64,000 nt of DNA. It comes from Gracilibacillus caseinilyticus (GTDB lineage: Bacteria > Bacillota > Bacilli > Bacillales > Amphibacillaceae). Shown piece after piece: positions 17,643-28,195 of this stretch; within the stretch, counting starts at the first letter, position 1; each line of letters starts with the position of its first letter. The notes below the pieces were generated by a model. That model did not search any database and was not told where the DNA came from. It saw only the letters and a program-made list of their open reading frames with translations. The DNA is taken from assembly GCF_022919115.1 (NCBI RefSeq), contig NZ_CP095072.1, positions 4,030,001 to 4,094,000 of the forward strand. Direction: 5' to 3'. The translations under genes and the position numbers were made by a program.

Positions 17643-19398
17643 TTTCTTTCATATCCCCCTTCGGCAAAATAATGGAGACCTCTGTTCCTTTCCCCAATGT
17701 ACTCTCTATATATAAGCCATATGCATCTCCAAACAGGAGTTGAACTCTTTCATTTATATTGCGAAGACCTATACCAGTCCCTTTGGATCGATAATTTCCC
17801 TCCTTGATCTGATCGACATATGACGGAGACATCCCTGGTCCATTATCTATTAACTTAATGACTAAGTTTTGTTCTACATAAACTATTGATAAATGAATGC
17901 TGCAAACTCCAACCATCTCCTGTAATCCATAGCGAATGGCATTTTCAATGATTGGTTGAATGATAAATTTTGGCACTTGAACGTCTAACAATGCATCCGG
18001 GATTTCTTTAGTAAATAATAATCTGTCTTCAAATCTGTGTTTTTGAATCGTTAAATAATGGTCAACAACTGATATTTCTTCTCGTAAAGAAATCAAGTCA
18101 TCTTTCATATTTATTGAAGCTCTCAATATATAACCTAACGATTCTGCCATCTGAGAGATCTTTTTTTCACCAACGACCTTGGCAGACCAGTTAATCGAAT
18201 CAAGCGTATTATATAAAAAATGTGGATTAACTTGTGCCTGAAGCGTTTTAAATTCAGATTCCTTTATCAATAATTGCTTTTTATAATTCTCTCCGATTAA
18301 ATAATTAATCTGATTCATCATAGTTTTGAAATTTTCATGCATTTGACCTGCTTCATCTCTATTTAAATTCTGATCAAATCCGACATCATAATAATCAAGG
18401 TCGCCTGTTTGTACTTTTTTCATTTTCTGATTTAAACTTTCGATTGGATTAACGATCGTTCCGGTAAATTTACTTCCCAAAAAGATCATAATAATAAAGA
18501 GAATAAGATACGTTATAAATACAGCAGTTCGTGCATTATTGATGACAGAAAACAGATTACTGTATGGCGTTACTATCATATACGTCCAATCAAGATGACT
18601 AGCTTCAGCATATGTCAAAAAGTACTTCTCGCCATCCATATCGATAATTTGATAACCTGATCTCCCTTCATTGAAATCAGTTGGCTTTATGGAAGCTATA
18701 TCATCCTCGTTTGTAAAGATTTGATTTCCATTATTATCATATATTAAGAAGGATGTTTCTTGATCTTTAAGATTATTGGTTAAATCAGCCATAATCCCTT
18801 CAATGTCTACTCGAACAGCAACTGATCCAAGTCTGGTAAATGAAAAATCCACAAAATCTCGTAAATCCCTAACTGCCATAATCGTTTTATCATTCTCTGA
18901 AGGTGATACCCAGTTCACACCACCTTCTTTTTCCGCTGCCAATCGTTTCAGCCTGTCTAACCGGTCTTTTGAAAGGGTTACCGGGGCCGTTCCACTTGCA
19001 TACTCCTTGTCTGCGGTATCATACACCTGGATTGACTTTACATACTTATTTAAGCTGCCAATATTCAATACACGCTGACGTAAATTCATCCCAATGATGA
19101 ACTGATTATAGCTGTTATCTGTTTCTTTTATTTCTTTTAAATACGATTGCACATACACATCGGTTGAAATCTGATAAGACAATCGTTCCATTTTTTTTAA
19201 TTCTGCCTCCACTGAATTTGCTGATACTTGTAAGGATTGTGCTGATTGAAGATATATTTCTTTGTTATATAAATGAAATGCATATTGAAGGATCGATAGT
19301 CCGCCGATACTAAACGCTAGTAAAACAAGAGAAGTTAATATGACCATTTTGTATTTTAAGCGCAAATCAAGATAATATTGTACTATTTTTTTTATCAT
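17617..19398 (-). CDS. yesM: YesM-like membrane sensor histidine kinase
   Basis: Membrane kinase partner of YesN. Two membrane segments (about residues 18-40 and 290-312) frame an extracellular Cache/dCACHE-type sensor; a HAMP domain follows (GSKFTGTIVNPIESLNQKMKKV), then the His_kinase domain with phosphoacceptor His in QVNPHFLYNTLDSINW and an ATPase domain with IIENAIRYG and GTGIGLRNINERV. AGGA lies eight bases before the ATG at 19396-19398, which is preferred to an ATG three codons earlier. First gene of the yesMN pair. Confidence 0.9.
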   Translation of the reverse strand: MIKKIVQYYLDLRLKYKMVILTSLVLLAFSIGGLSILQYAFHLYNKEIYLQSAQSLQVSANSVEAELKKMERLSYQISTDVYVQSYLKEIKETDNSYNQFIIGMNLRQRVLNIGSLNKYVKSIQVYDTADKEYASGTAPVTLSKDRLDRLKRLAAEKEGGVNWVSPSENDKTIMAVRDLRDFVDFSFTRLGSVAVRVDIEGIMADLTNNLKDQETSFLIYDNNGNQIFTNEDDIASIKPTDFNEGRSGYQIIDMDGEKYFLTYAEASHLDWTYMIVTPYSNLFSVINNARTAVFITYLILFIIMIFLGSKFTGTIVNPIESLNQKMKKVQTGDLDYYDVGFDQNLNRDEAGQMHENFKTMMNQINYLIGENYKKQLLIKESEFKTLQAQVNPHFLYNTLDSINWSAKVVGEKKISQMAESLGYILRASINMKDDLISLREEISVVDHYLTIQKHRFEDRLLFTKEIPDALLDVQVPKFIIQPIIENAIRYGLQEMVGVCSIHLSIVYVEQNLVIKLIDNGPGMSPSYVDQIKEGNYRSKGTGIGLRNINERVQLLFGDAYGLYIESTLGKGTEVSIILPKGDMKENVQSVISR

Positions 19399-19605
19399 AA
19401 TCACCATCCTGTGATACCGTTTTCATTTTTTCTTAATTATATGGATATTACCATCGATCGTCAATTTAGAATCGGGAATACTTAAGAGGATGGATCATCG
19501 GCATTGATTAATATATTTTATAACGTTTTACTAGTACAATTATTCGGAAGTAATATCAGTTAAAAACTTTCCGTCCCATGAAACATTGCTTCATTAACCA
19601 ATTTT

Positions 19606-19640
19606 AAGCAAAAGCATTTGATCAACAAATACTTTTGCTA
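19606..19640 (-). terminator. Hairpin after cardiolipin synthase
   Basis: AGCAAAAGCATTTG and CAAATACTTTTGCT pair with one mismatch around a short loop; it lies 20 bases after the cls stop. The T tract on the minus strand is weak. Confidence 0.6.
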
Positions 19641-19658
19641 TTTATGAAATTTCCTAGG

Positions 19659-21113
19659 CTATAATATTGGTGACAACAGCCTTGAAATCCCTTCTTTTAT
19701 TTTAATAATAGTGGACCTTTTCTTATACCGCTCTATCGTTATCTCTGAACAGTAATTGCGATCTTCTTGAAACATATCATATAGCTGCTGAGCTATTTCT
19801 TTTTGATATACAATGGCATTCACTTCAAAATTCAGCCGGAAACTTCTGGAATCAATATTCATCGTTCCGACAGACGCTACCTCCCCGTCTACCACGATTG
19901 TTTTAGCATGGAGAAAACCTTTCTCATACAGTAAAATCTTCGCACCATAATCCAACAGTTCTGCAGCATGTGCCCATGTTGCCCAGTATACGAAAATATG
20001 ATCTGGTTTATTTGGAATCATAATTTGCAGATCTACTCCAGCTAGAAGTGCCATCTTGCAAGCGTCCATAAAACTGTTATCTGGAATGAAATAAGGAGTT
20101 TGAATGAGTACTGTTTCCTTTGCCCCTTGAATCAATTTCATATACATAATTTTTAAATGCTCCGTTCTGGAATTAGGGCCACTGGAAACGATCTGCAATG
20201 GGATATCACCTGCAGGTTCAGCCTGATTAAACAAAAAGTGATCAGAGAAACCTTTTTTATGTTTTCCCGCCTGACGCCAATCAAGAAAAAACCTGACTTG
20301 AATATCGTTCACCGCGTGACCAGTGATACGCAAGTGTGTATCACGCCAATATCCAAATTTTTTGTTATGACCAAGGTACTCATCACCAACATTAAATCCC
20401 CCTATGTAAGCGACTTCCCCATCAATAATGCATAATTTACGATGGTTGCGATTGTTAATGCGGAAATTGATAGGTCTGATAATAGAAGGAAAAAAGACCT
20501 CTACCTCTCCACCAACCGATCTCAAAGATTGAAAGAAATGAGGTGAAATTTTTTTCGAACCAATTTCATCGTACAATAACCTAATTTTCACACCGTTCTT
20601 CGCTTTCTCCGTTAATATATCTCGTAATTTTTTTCCTAGGGAGTCAGTTTGAATAATATAATATTGAATGTTTATTTCTTTCTTAGCTTTGTTTATATCA
20701 TGAAACAATGCATCGAATTTTGCTTGTCCATCATGATAGATCTGTATATCATTATCAGTAGTTATTAGAGAATTGGAAGAACGTAAATTCATTTGAATTA
20801 AAGCTGCATATTTCTGAAAATAGAATGAGCTGTTTTGCTTTTTTTCTTCAATCATACGAAATTGCTGATCTACTTCGGATTGCAGAAAATGTTTCTCCTC
20901 TGCAGTCAGATGGTAGAAATTTTTCTGTTGTACCTTCCGACCGAAAAATATATAGATCACAAATCCTGCTATCGGGATAAATAAAAGGACAAGCAGCCAG
21001 GCCCATGTGTAGCCTATATCTCTTCTTTCAAAGAACAATACACCTGCAGATAAAATGATATTAAAAACGGTAATGATGGAAACAACGAGTGCGATAATAC
21101 TACTGGTATCCAT
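19659..21113 (-). CDS. cls: Cardiolipin synthase
   Basis: Membrane phospholipase-D-type enzyme that joins two phosphatidylglycerols into cardiolipin. Two N-terminal membrane segments (about residues 5-28 and 36-56, ending IYIFFGRK) precede two HKD catalytic motifs: HRKLCIIDG (near 225) and HAKTIVVDG (near 403), each followed by the GG/GTMN-D-R pattern. Length 484 is the family norm. Transcribed alone with a hairpin behind it. Bacillaceae usually carry two or three paralogues, so the exact ClsA/YwnE equivalence is not claimed. Confidence 0.93.
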   Translation of the reverse strand: MDTSSIIALVVSIITVFNIILSAGVLFFERRDIGYTWAWLLVLLFIPIAGFVIYIFFGRKVQQKNFYHLTAEEKHFLQSEVDQQFRMIEEKKQNSSFYFQKYAALIQMNLRSSNSLITTDNDIQIYHDGQAKFDALFHDINKAKKEINIQYYIIQTDSLGKKLRDILTEKAKNGVKIRLLYDEIGSKKISPHFFQSLRSVGGEVEVFFPSIIRPINFRINNRNHRKLCIIDGEVAYIGGFNVGDEYLGHNKKFGYWRDTHLRITGHAVNDIQVRFFLDWRQAGKHKKGFSDHFLFNQAEPAGDIPLQIVSSGPNSRTEHLKIMYMKLIQGAKETVLIQTPYFIPDNSFMDACKMALLAGVDLQIMIPNKPDHIFVYWATWAHAAELLDYGAKILLYEKGFLHAKTIVVDGEVASVGTMNIDSRSFRLNFEVNAIVYQKEIAQQLYDMFQEDRNYCSEITIERYKKRSTIIKIKEGISRLLSPIL

Positions 21114-21170
21114 GATTATCTCCTTTACTTGTTACATATGGCATTCAATGTTGACTTTTATAAAGCATCT

Positions 21171-22327
21171 TTATTTTGGAATACGAGCACTGTTCATGTT
21201 CACAAATTTTCTGATTACAGGAAGAACACTGAGTCGCATCGTAATATCTCGTAATAGAATTCTAAGACGAGTATCAGGAAGGAAATAGTTTGCAAATTTT
21301 CTCCCTGATGCTTGTGTTTTACGGATTTGTGTTTTTAGATTCTGTTCATATTTTATTAATGCTTGCCTTATATCGTTGCTCTTCTGCAGATTTTCAGCTA
21401 ACACATAACCTCCTGTCATCGCCAGCGAAGCACCTTACCCTGCTACTAATGAAACAGCTTGACACGCATCACCTACGAGGACAACTCTATTTTGGCTCCA
21501 GTGAGTCATATCTACTTGTGAAATCTCATCAAAATAAAAGTCAGAGGCAGCATCAAGATTTTCTAGCAATTCAGGGACGATCCAGCCCGTGTGCTGAAAT
21601 GTAGTCTTTAATTCCTGCTTTGCATCATCCATTGACAAACGCTCCGGCTTCTTGTTAGCCCGATACAGAAAGCCGCTAAACGATCACCTCTGATAGGATA
21701 TACAGAAGCTTGTAAATCCGGAGCATACAACGAGTATAAAGCATCTGTTTAGTCATGAAATCTACTTGAATCGTCTAGAATATAAGAAGCCGTATAAAAC
21801 CCCAAATGTTTAATATATTTCCGATGTTCACCAAACACCATAGAACGAACTTGAGAGCCAATCCCATCAGCACCCACTAACAGATCCGAGGTCTCGACCT
21901 TTCCATTGCTAAGTGTTACATGAACTTTATCATTATCTTGCTATACTTTATTTATCGTTGTACCAAATTGAAATGTTACTCTGTCTTTTATCAGATGATA
22001 TAATACCTGTTCCAAGTCCCCTCTCATAAAGTTAAAATGACGGTTATCAAATAATTCTCTTAATGACGGATAAGACAGGCTAAATTTTATCTTTCCTTCC
22101 TTATTTAAAAAGGTCAACCCTGATATGGGATAATGAATCTGTCTTAGTTGACCAATTATCCCCATTTTCTCCGTAACATCATAACCTGGTCCAAAAAAGT
22201 CCAACATATACCCTTTCGTTCTTAATTCATTGGATTTTTCGATTATATAAACCGAATTACCATTCTTTTGGAGCCAATAGGCTAAGGTTAAGCCCGCTAT
22301 ACCTCCACCTGCAATCATTACTTTCAT
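21171..22327 (-). pseudogene. Broken FAD-dependent monooxygenase
   Basis: Remnant of a PHBH/TetX-like flavoprotein hydroxylase. The start is intact (GAGGGGATATTTC then ATG at 22325-22327) with the FAD dinucleotide motif MIAGGGIAGLTLAYWLQKNG, but the frame stops at about 21941 (TAG). Later pieces in other frames include a DGIGSQVR-like FAD site near 21850-21880, the VLVGDACQAVSLVAG motif ended by a TAA at 21435, and the C-terminal 82 residues to 21171. At least one in-frame stop after AG (TAA for an expected Tyr) and further frame changes between 21638 and 21941 make it non-functional. Confidence 0.88.
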
Positions 22328-22711
22328 GAAATATCCCCTCTTCTTCCCCAACATCAAAAAAAGGGCTGTTTTATCCATTAAACAGTTGATTAGCAGCATA
22401 TAACAAAAGGTATTATTTCCCTGTAATTACTACCTATATTATAAAGTGTTTTTAACATGTTATCCAATTATATAATCTCGTTTATAAATTAGTGATCACC
22501 ACAAAAAACTGAATAACCATAACAGTCTAGTCATCCAGTTTTCATTCATAATGATGGTATTTTCTATTAGAATCAAAAACGTTAGGAAACTTGGATATTT
22601 CACCTAAAACAGTTCCATTCACGATATGTGCCCCTTGGAAAATTAAAAATCCTTTAACGATTTTTCTTTGAGGACAACATGACTTTCGTAATTATTGATC
22701 TTATAATCTAA
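22328..22711. other. Gap with possible coding relic
   Basis: Mostly gene-free. On the minus strand 22545-22665 an open stretch reads KGFLIFQGAHIVNGTVLGEI and onward to a stop, which looks protein-like but has no start and was not identified; it may be another decayed gene. Confidence 0.35.
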
Positions 22712-23025
22712 TCAATCTAACGCATTATTCATCTGATTAATTCGCTCTTGAAGTACCTCTCGTTGATCCATTAACAGTTCAACTCTGGCTGTTATCGTGT
22801 CATCTCCAGCTCGAAAAAGGGTTATATACTCAATTAATGTTTCAATAGATAGTCCTGCATTTCTCATTTATCTACTAAACCCTATCCACTTTATATCTTC
22901 TTCATCAATGGTGCGAACACCATTGTGATCACGTTGAATGGGGGGGATCAACCCGATTCTCTCATAATACCGGATTGTATCAGCAGAAACATTCGTTTTT
23001 TTGGCTCACTTCCTTCTTATTCATA
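22712..23025 (-). pseudogene. Broken MerR-family regulator
   Basis: The DNA encodes MNKKEVS at the start (ATG at 23023-23025), then after a frameshift in the run of seven T bases near 23000 continues NVSADTIRYYERIGLIPPIQRDH, the MerR winged-helix signature, then GVRTIDEEDIKWIGF, a stop, and RNAGLSIETLIEYI plus a coiled-coil dimer helix ending at 22712. It is divergent from the aldo/keto reductase relic, the usual layout for a MerR regulator and its target. At least one frameshift and one stop disable it. Confidence 0.82.
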
Positions 23026-23212
23026 TTATTCACTTCTTTCTTATAGAGTTATTTCACGGCAAATTTCATTGTAATAAAAAGTTATTAATTCTAGCTTATC
23101 ACAAACAATACTACCGGTTAGAGTACACTCTAAGTCAACTGAAAAATTCTTGAATTGAAGTGTACTCCAGCATCTATTATCAAAGAAGATTTAACAAAAG
23201 GAGGAAACATGC

Positions 23213-24179
23213 ATGTAATATACAAATGTGGGAAATACTGGTATCGATGTATCTCGAAATTGTCTTGGTTGTATGGGTTTTGGTGATCCAGATAAGTGGT
23301 TTCACCCTTGGGTATTGAAAGAAAAAGAAAGTCGGCCCATTATAAAACATGCGTTAGATTTAGGAATTAATTTCTTTGATACTGCTAATGTCTATTCAAA
23401 AGGAGCAAGTGAAGAAGTGGTTGGAAAGGCGCTAAACGACTTTGCGAATCGAGACGAAATAGTTCTTGCGACCAAAGTACACTTCGGCAGTGATCGGCCT
23501 AATGGTTCTGGACTTTCGAGAAAAGCCATTATGAGTAATATTGATAAAAGCTTACAACGACTTGGAACAGATTACATTGACCTTTATCAAATTCATCGTT
23601 GGGATTACAATTCTCCTATCGAAGAAACAATGGAAGCATTACACGATGTAGTTAAGGCTGGCAAAACTAGATACATAGGGACGTCTGCTATGTACGCCTG
23701 GCAATTTTAGAAAGCACAACATATTGCTGATAAGAATGGCTGGACTTCCTTCATTTCCATGCAAGATCATTTAAACCTTATTTATCGTGACGAAGAAAGA
23801 GAGATGCTACCTCTGTGTAGAGAAGAAAAATAGGGGTTATTCCATATAGTCCTCTTGCTGCCAGAAGATTAACTCGTGACTGGCAAGAGACTATTGAGCG
23901 TTCTAAAACAGATGATGTACAAAAATCAAAATACGATCCTACAGCCAAGCATGATAGAGTAATAATTGAACGCGTTGCCGAAATCGCATAAAAATACAAT
24001 GTCCCGCGTGTTCAAATTGCCCTTGCTTGGCTATTACAAAAGAAACCGTTTCTGCTCCAATTGTCGGAGCTACGAAAGTGTCTCATTTAGAAGATGCGAT
24101 AGCTGCACTCACTGTTACATTGTCATCTGAAGATATAGCTTATTTAGAAGAATCGTATTTACCACAAAGTGCGTTGTAA
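23213..24179 (+). pseudogene. Broken aldo/keto reductase
   Basis: About 322 codons of an AKR of the YdbC/YhdN kind. A strong AGGAGG precedes ATG (23213), but codon 2 is already TAA. Downstream the frame shows NTGIDVSRNCLGCMGFG, the catalytic FFDTANVYSKGASEE (Asp, Tyr), KVHFG (Lys) and DLYQIHRWD, then a TAG at 23708-23710, a frameshift near 23825-23835, a TAA at 23989, and an indel near 24050 before APIVGATKVSHLEDA and the C-terminus at 24177-24179. Multiple lesions show old inactivation. Confidence 0.92.
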
Positions 24180-24371
24180 AGCAGTTGCAAGTGGTAGACC
24201 CATTATAGTATTCAACAAAAACAGTTGCAGAATTAATTCGGCAGCTGTTTTTCGCTAACCTTCACTATTTACCTAACAATTCACACTAAATATAAAGACA
24301 TAATTATTTGGAAATAAATTCAGTTAAAAGTATAGTAATTGTAAAATATTACTAACAAAGGAGTTAACGAA

Positions 24372-24686
24372 ATGAAAATGGAGGAAGCCGCATACTTGGC
24401 AGACAGGTATTATTGATGGTGATGGAACCATAACTCTCACACGCATGCATAAAAAAACCATAGACGTCTATGTATAACAATTGCTTCTACAGTTTTAGCA
24501 CTTCTAGAATATGTACATTTAATAGCTGGTGGGAAAATCTCTAATAAGAAAAACTATAATCCTGATAGTTTTAAAGAGTCTTATGTTTGGAGCATTAAAA
24601 TAAAAAGTAAGGTGTTGTGTTTATTAGAAATGATCCTTCCCATCCTTAGAATTAATAAGAAAAGAAAGCGTGCTGAATGGATTTAA
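24372..24686 (+). pseudogene. Fragmented LAGLIDADG endonuclease-like gene
   Basis: A ribosome site AAAGGAG precedes ATG (24372). The product reads KMEEAAYLA, then after a small insertion GIIDGDGTITLTR, i.e. a recognisable LAGLIDADG helix (LAGIIDGDG), followed after another frame change by LALLEYVHLIAGGKISNKKNYN, SYVWSIKIKSKVLCLLEMILPIL and KKRKRAEW, which fit the single-motif intron-endonuclease/WhiA-like fold. No intron host is visible around it, so it is a free-standing relic. Two frameshifts or more. Confidence 0.7.
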
Positions 24687-25452
24687 AGCATTATAATACC
24701 GTCACAGTTAGAAACGGGAAATACTCAAAGCAACAATTGCAAACAAAATTGAGTTTGAAAGTAATTTTTTCAATCTAACATCATATTAATTCAATTTTAA
24801 AAATGTGACGTAAACCATAATGATTCCAACAATTGATGCCAAAGGGTTTCACAGACAATATAACCTAATGGTTTTGTTTAAAAAATGTAGTAATATTAAA
24901 TATCACTACATTTTTCGAATTATTCGTATACTTTAGGAAAGGTTATCGTTTATTTTTTATTAGCAATTATTTACTAAGTCCAGCTCATACACTTGGAATT
25001 TTTCATAATATTCATCATTAAATATTCACTAAGGTTGATTATAAAGTACGGTAATTATTTTTATAATTGGACACATAAAATGTTGAATATTCTAAAGCCT
25101 CTATCACACTTTTTGATTCCTGTCCTCACAAATGACGAAAGGGAGATTATGATCGCAAGAAGGTACCACATCCACCATGTCATTCACCATAATTTCCCAC
25201 GTGTTTTACCACTTGATTTCAGTTTGAGTTTAATTACCAATATAAAAAACGCGAAGAAAAGGCTTATTGTTTCTGCAATCATAACTGATTGAGGAATTAC
25301 ATTATTAATGAATAGTATCGTTGTACTATGCAGCAAGACAAAGGCATTGTTCACAGAAGAAGACCACATTCATAGTTCTGGACAGTAAAATGAAATTTAG
25401 AGATATTAAAAGAAAAATAATTGCATATCCCAATGGTTGTTAATTTAACCAA
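24687..25452. other. Gene-free stretch before the persulfide cluster
   Basis: Roughly 770 bases. Short open frames exist on both strands (for example 24993-25292 plus and 25184-25369 minus) but they overlap each other, lack ribosome sites and match no family I know. Likely more decayed sequence. Confidence 0.4.
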
Positions 25453-25484
25453 AATAGGGAGATCCGTTGATCGGATCTCCCTTT
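25453..25484 (-). terminator. Terminator of the persulfide operon
   Basis: AGGGAGATCC and GGATCTCCCT form a perfect 10-bp stem with a 7-base loop, 17 bases after the yrkJ stop; on the minus strand it is followed by ATTTTGG. Confidence 0.85.
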
Positions 25485-25501
25485 AATTTCAATTAATTTT
25501 T

Positions 25502-26281
25502 TTAACTTAGAATATCCAACCAAATCTTAATTGAAGTTCCCAAAATTAACAATGCTAATATCCATTGTAGTAGTTTCGTATTTACTTTCTGTCCCATTTT
25601 CGCTCCTAAAGGAGAAGCAATTAAACTCGCTATAACCATAATAAACGCAGGAAGAAATTCGACCTGGCCAGTTGATATTTTCCCAACTGTAGCACCAATA
25701 GATGAGATGAACGTAATGGCTAAAGAGGATGCAATTGTCACACGTGTTGGTAACCTTAAAATAACTAACATAATTGGAACCAATAGAAAAGCCCCTGCTG
25801 CTCCAACAATACCGGCCCCTATACCTACAATAAGAGCAAATACTGCTGCTAACCATTTATTAAAAGTAACTTGATCTGGGGGGATATCATCTCTACCTTT
25901 TTTCGGTAAAAACATCATAATGGCTGCAAGCAATGCTAAAATACCATACACAAGGTTTATGATTTCTCCAGACATCATCCTTGAACCATAACTTCCTATA
26001 AAACTACCAATTAAAATACTTATTCCCATAAAGGTGATAAGTGTCTTATTTAAATAGCCACCTTTACGGTAAGCCCATACCCCACCAAGCGTTGCAAAGA
26101 ATACTTGTACAGCACTAATACCTGAAACTTCATGTGCACTAAACGCTGCTAATCCAAATAATGGAGGAATATAGAGTAACATTGGATATTTTATGATAGA
26201 TCCACCTACACCAACCATACCGGATATATAGGAACCAATGAAACCTATCAGAAAGATCGTTACGATAAATAGTAAATCCAT
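25502..26281 (-). CDS. yrkJ: TauE/SafE-family sulfite/sulfur-compound exporter
   Basis: Membrane permease of 259 residues with about eight hydrophobic segments and the family pattern [21 protein letters not shown] at the start and the repeat [19 protein letters not shown] in the middle. Members export sulfite, sulfoacetate or related anions. Last gene of the persulfide operon, right after a TusA protein, as in the yrk locus and in the S. aureus cst operon (TauE there). It likely removes sulfite or thiosulfate made by the persulfide dioxygenase; that role is inferred. GGAGG precedes the ATG. Confidence 0.87.
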   Translation of the reverse strand: MDLLFIVTIFLIGFIGSYISGMVGVGGSIIKYPMLLYIPPLFGLAAFSAHEVSGISAVQVFFATLGGVWAYRKGGYLNKTLITFMGISILIGSFIGSYGSRMMSGEIINLVYGILALLAAIMMFLPKKGRDDIPPDQVTFNKWLAAVFALIVGIGAGIVGAAGAFLLVPIMLVILRLPTRVTIASSLAITFISSIGATVGKISTGQVEFLPAFIMVIASLIASPLGAKMGQKVNTKLLQWILALLILGTSIKIWLDILS

Positions 26282-26334
26282 TTCGTTTTACCTCCTATAC
26301 GATAAAAGGGAACCTTATTGGTCCCCTTACATTT

Positions 26335-26562
26335 TTAGCCTTTTTTAATCCAGAACTTTAGTACACCAGCATCTTCTGAATCTTTTAGTAACTTATGACC
26401 ACCTGACTTTGCCCATGCTGCAAGATCACTTTTTGCTCCTTTATCTGTCGCATGAATTTCTAAGACCTCTCCTGCTTCTAATTCATTGATTGCCTTTTTT
26501 GTTTTTACAATTGGCATTGGACATGCTAATCCTTTTGCATCTAATACTTTTGCTACGTTCAT
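26335..26562 (-). CDS. yrkI: TusA/SirA-family sulfur carrier protein
   Basis: A 75-residue TusA-fold protein that carries a persulfide on the conserved Cys of GLACPMPIVKTKKAI (Cys13). AGGAGG is nine bases before the ATG at 26560-26562; a longer frame to 26607 runs into the upstream gene and is rejected. It lies between the metallo-beta-lactamase/rhodanese gene and the TauE exporter. One of three TusA domains in this cluster, nearly identical in their first 30 residues. Confidence 0.92.
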   Translation of the reverse strand: MNVAKVLDAKGLACPMPIVKTKKAINELEAGEVLEIHATDKGAKSDLAAWAKSGGHKLLKDSEDAGVLKFWIKKG

Positions 26563-26591
26563 GTTAACATTCCTCCTAATATATATTTGAT

Positions 26592-27719
26592 TTATCGAAC
26601 AGCACAACGGTTTGGACCAATTTCCATCTCACGTTGTTTCTCATCATCTGGACTGATTTTCCCCATGTTTGTTTCACGGATTTCTTGGTAAGCATTTGGT
26701 TGTGGCGGTAAATTTTCCGTCACTAATTTTCTAAACTCGTTTTCGTCTTTCATGTTTAACCCATGGTTTTGAGTAAATAGAGTACCTAATTTTGCAGAAA
26801 TACTACCGTCTTCATTTAATTCGTCAATAATCATAAAGTGGGCTGGAAGAACAATAAGTTCCTCAGACAATTCTCTGTAACGTGAGTAAAGACTTTCTCG
26901 TAAATCTGTTACCCAATCTTCTGCCATACCTGCTAAATCCGGTCTACCGATAGAATCAATGAATAAAATATCACCTGAAAGTAAGAACTTTTCATCGACA
27001 ACAAAAGAAGTTGAACCAATCGTATGGCCTGGAGAATATAAAGCATGAATATTGATCGTTGTGCTACCAATGGTTATATCAATACCACCTTCTAATGACT
27101 GATACTCAAATGTAACATCTGTTGCATCTTTTGGCGGTAACCAGTACTTTCCATTTGTTTTTTCGGCTATTACTCTACCACCTGAAATATGATCCGCATG
27201 TAAATGTGTATCAAATACTTGTGTAATCGTTGCACCAATCTTTTCTGCAAACTCCGTATAGACATCTGTCATTCTTGATGCATCGATAATGGCAGCCTCA
27301 CCATTTGAAACGATCATGTAAGATAGACAACCTTTTCCAATACGAACAAATTGATAAAGGACTCCGCCATTTTTTAGGTCCCCTACTTTAATAGGCTCTA
27401 AGTGTTCACTCCATGCCTTCATACCACCTTTTAGATAGGCAACATTTACCCCCTCTTCAGAAAGCATGTCAGCAACCATGACAGATGAACCCTCTTTTGC
27501 ACATACAACTAGAATTTCTTTGTCTGATGGAAGTTGATCTAAGATACCTTCCACTCCATCTAATAAATCGAAATAAGGTACATTTAAATAATCAAAGTTT
27601 GCTCCTTCAATTTTCCAATCACTAAATGCATCTTCATTTCGGACATCTAAAATAAATAATTCCTCTTGGTTAATTACTTTCTGTGTTATTTCTCTTGCAG
27701 TCATTTCTCTTACACCCAT
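26592..27719 (-). CDS. yrkH: Rhodanese-metallo-beta-lactamase fusion, likely persulfide dioxygenase
   Basis: 375 residues in two parts. Residues 1-110 are a rhodanese domain with the sulfur-accepting Cys73 in VVCAKEGSS. Residues about 115-375 are a metallo-beta-lactamase domain with the metal motif THLHADH (His172, His174, Asp176, His177), further ligands in YSPGHTIGS and the Asp in LSGDILFID. This group (ETHE1/CstB/YrkH-like) oxidises low-molecular-weight persulfides to sulfite or thiosulfate. GGAGG lies seven bases before the ATG. A degenerate CstR-like repeat (27724-27739) overlaps its ribosome site. Exact product is inferred. Confidence 0.9.
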   Translation of the reverse strand: MGVREMTAREITQKVINQEELFILDVRNEDAFSDWKIEGANFDYLNVPYFDLLDGVEGILDQLPSDKEILVVCAKEGSSVMVADMLSEEGVNVAYLKGGMKAWSEHLEPIKVGDLKNGGVLYQFVRIGKGCLSYMIVSNGEAAIIDASRMTDVYTEFAEKIGATITQVFDTHLHADHISGGRVIAEKTNGKYWLPPKDATDVTFEYQSLEGGIDITIGSTTINIHALYSPGHTIGSTSFVVDEKFLLSGDILFIDSIGRPDLAGMAEDWVTDLRESLYSRYRELSEELIVLPAHFMIIDELNEDGSISAKLGTLFTQNHGLNMKDENEFRKLVTENLPPQPNAYQEIRETNMGKISPDDEKQREMEIGPNRCAVR

Positions 27720-27776
27720 TCAAATACCTCCATCGGTATAAATTCAGTTAAAAAAATATAAGATATTAATCAGTTG

Positions 27777-28171
27777 TTAAAATGTTAATGTTACATCAGC
27801 ATCTTTTGCAAACTCAAGGAACGTTACGGCTCCCCCAACCTCAATACCATCTATAAACGCATCTTTCTCTAATCCCATAACGTCCATTGTCATCTGACAT
27901 CCAATGAACGTTACACCCATTTCTTTTGCCATATCTACTAATTCTGGGATAGAAGGAACCTTTGCTTTTGTAAAGTCTTCTACAAAATGTTCTTTTCCAC
28001 CTGGCATTGGAAGTTGTCGATACCCTTCTTTATGAATCAGATTCAATCCTTCAAAAGTAAAGAAAATGGCTACTTCTTGATCTGTTGCTGCTGCAGCCGT
28101 CGCAATGTTAAATACTTTGTATGCATCAAACAATCCGCCATTACTTGCAATAATCGCTACTTTTTTGTCAT
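27777..28171 (-). CDS. DsrE-family protein with apparent N-terminal frameshift
   Basis: DsrE/DsrF-type small sulfurtransferase. The readable frame (TTG at 28133 to 27777) gives 118 residues with GYRQLPMPGG and the conserved Cys in FIGCQMTMDVMG. The natural start, however, is ATG at 28169-28171 with AAGGAGG eight bases upstream; from it, M-T-K-K meets TAG because the run of A is six long. One more A would give MTKKVAIIASNGGLFDAY, a perfect DsrE N-terminus joining the downstream frame. So the gene has a one-base deletion in a homopolymer, or is read by slippage, or the base call is wrong. Confidence 0.75.
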
Positions 28172-28195
28172 CTAATATACCTCCTTCATAAACTC

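Noticed and set aside
24993..25369. Overlapping open frames on both strands (about 99 and 61 codons)
   Set aside because: No ribosome sites, no family resemblance and antiparallel overlap; treated as chance in AT-rich decayed sequence.
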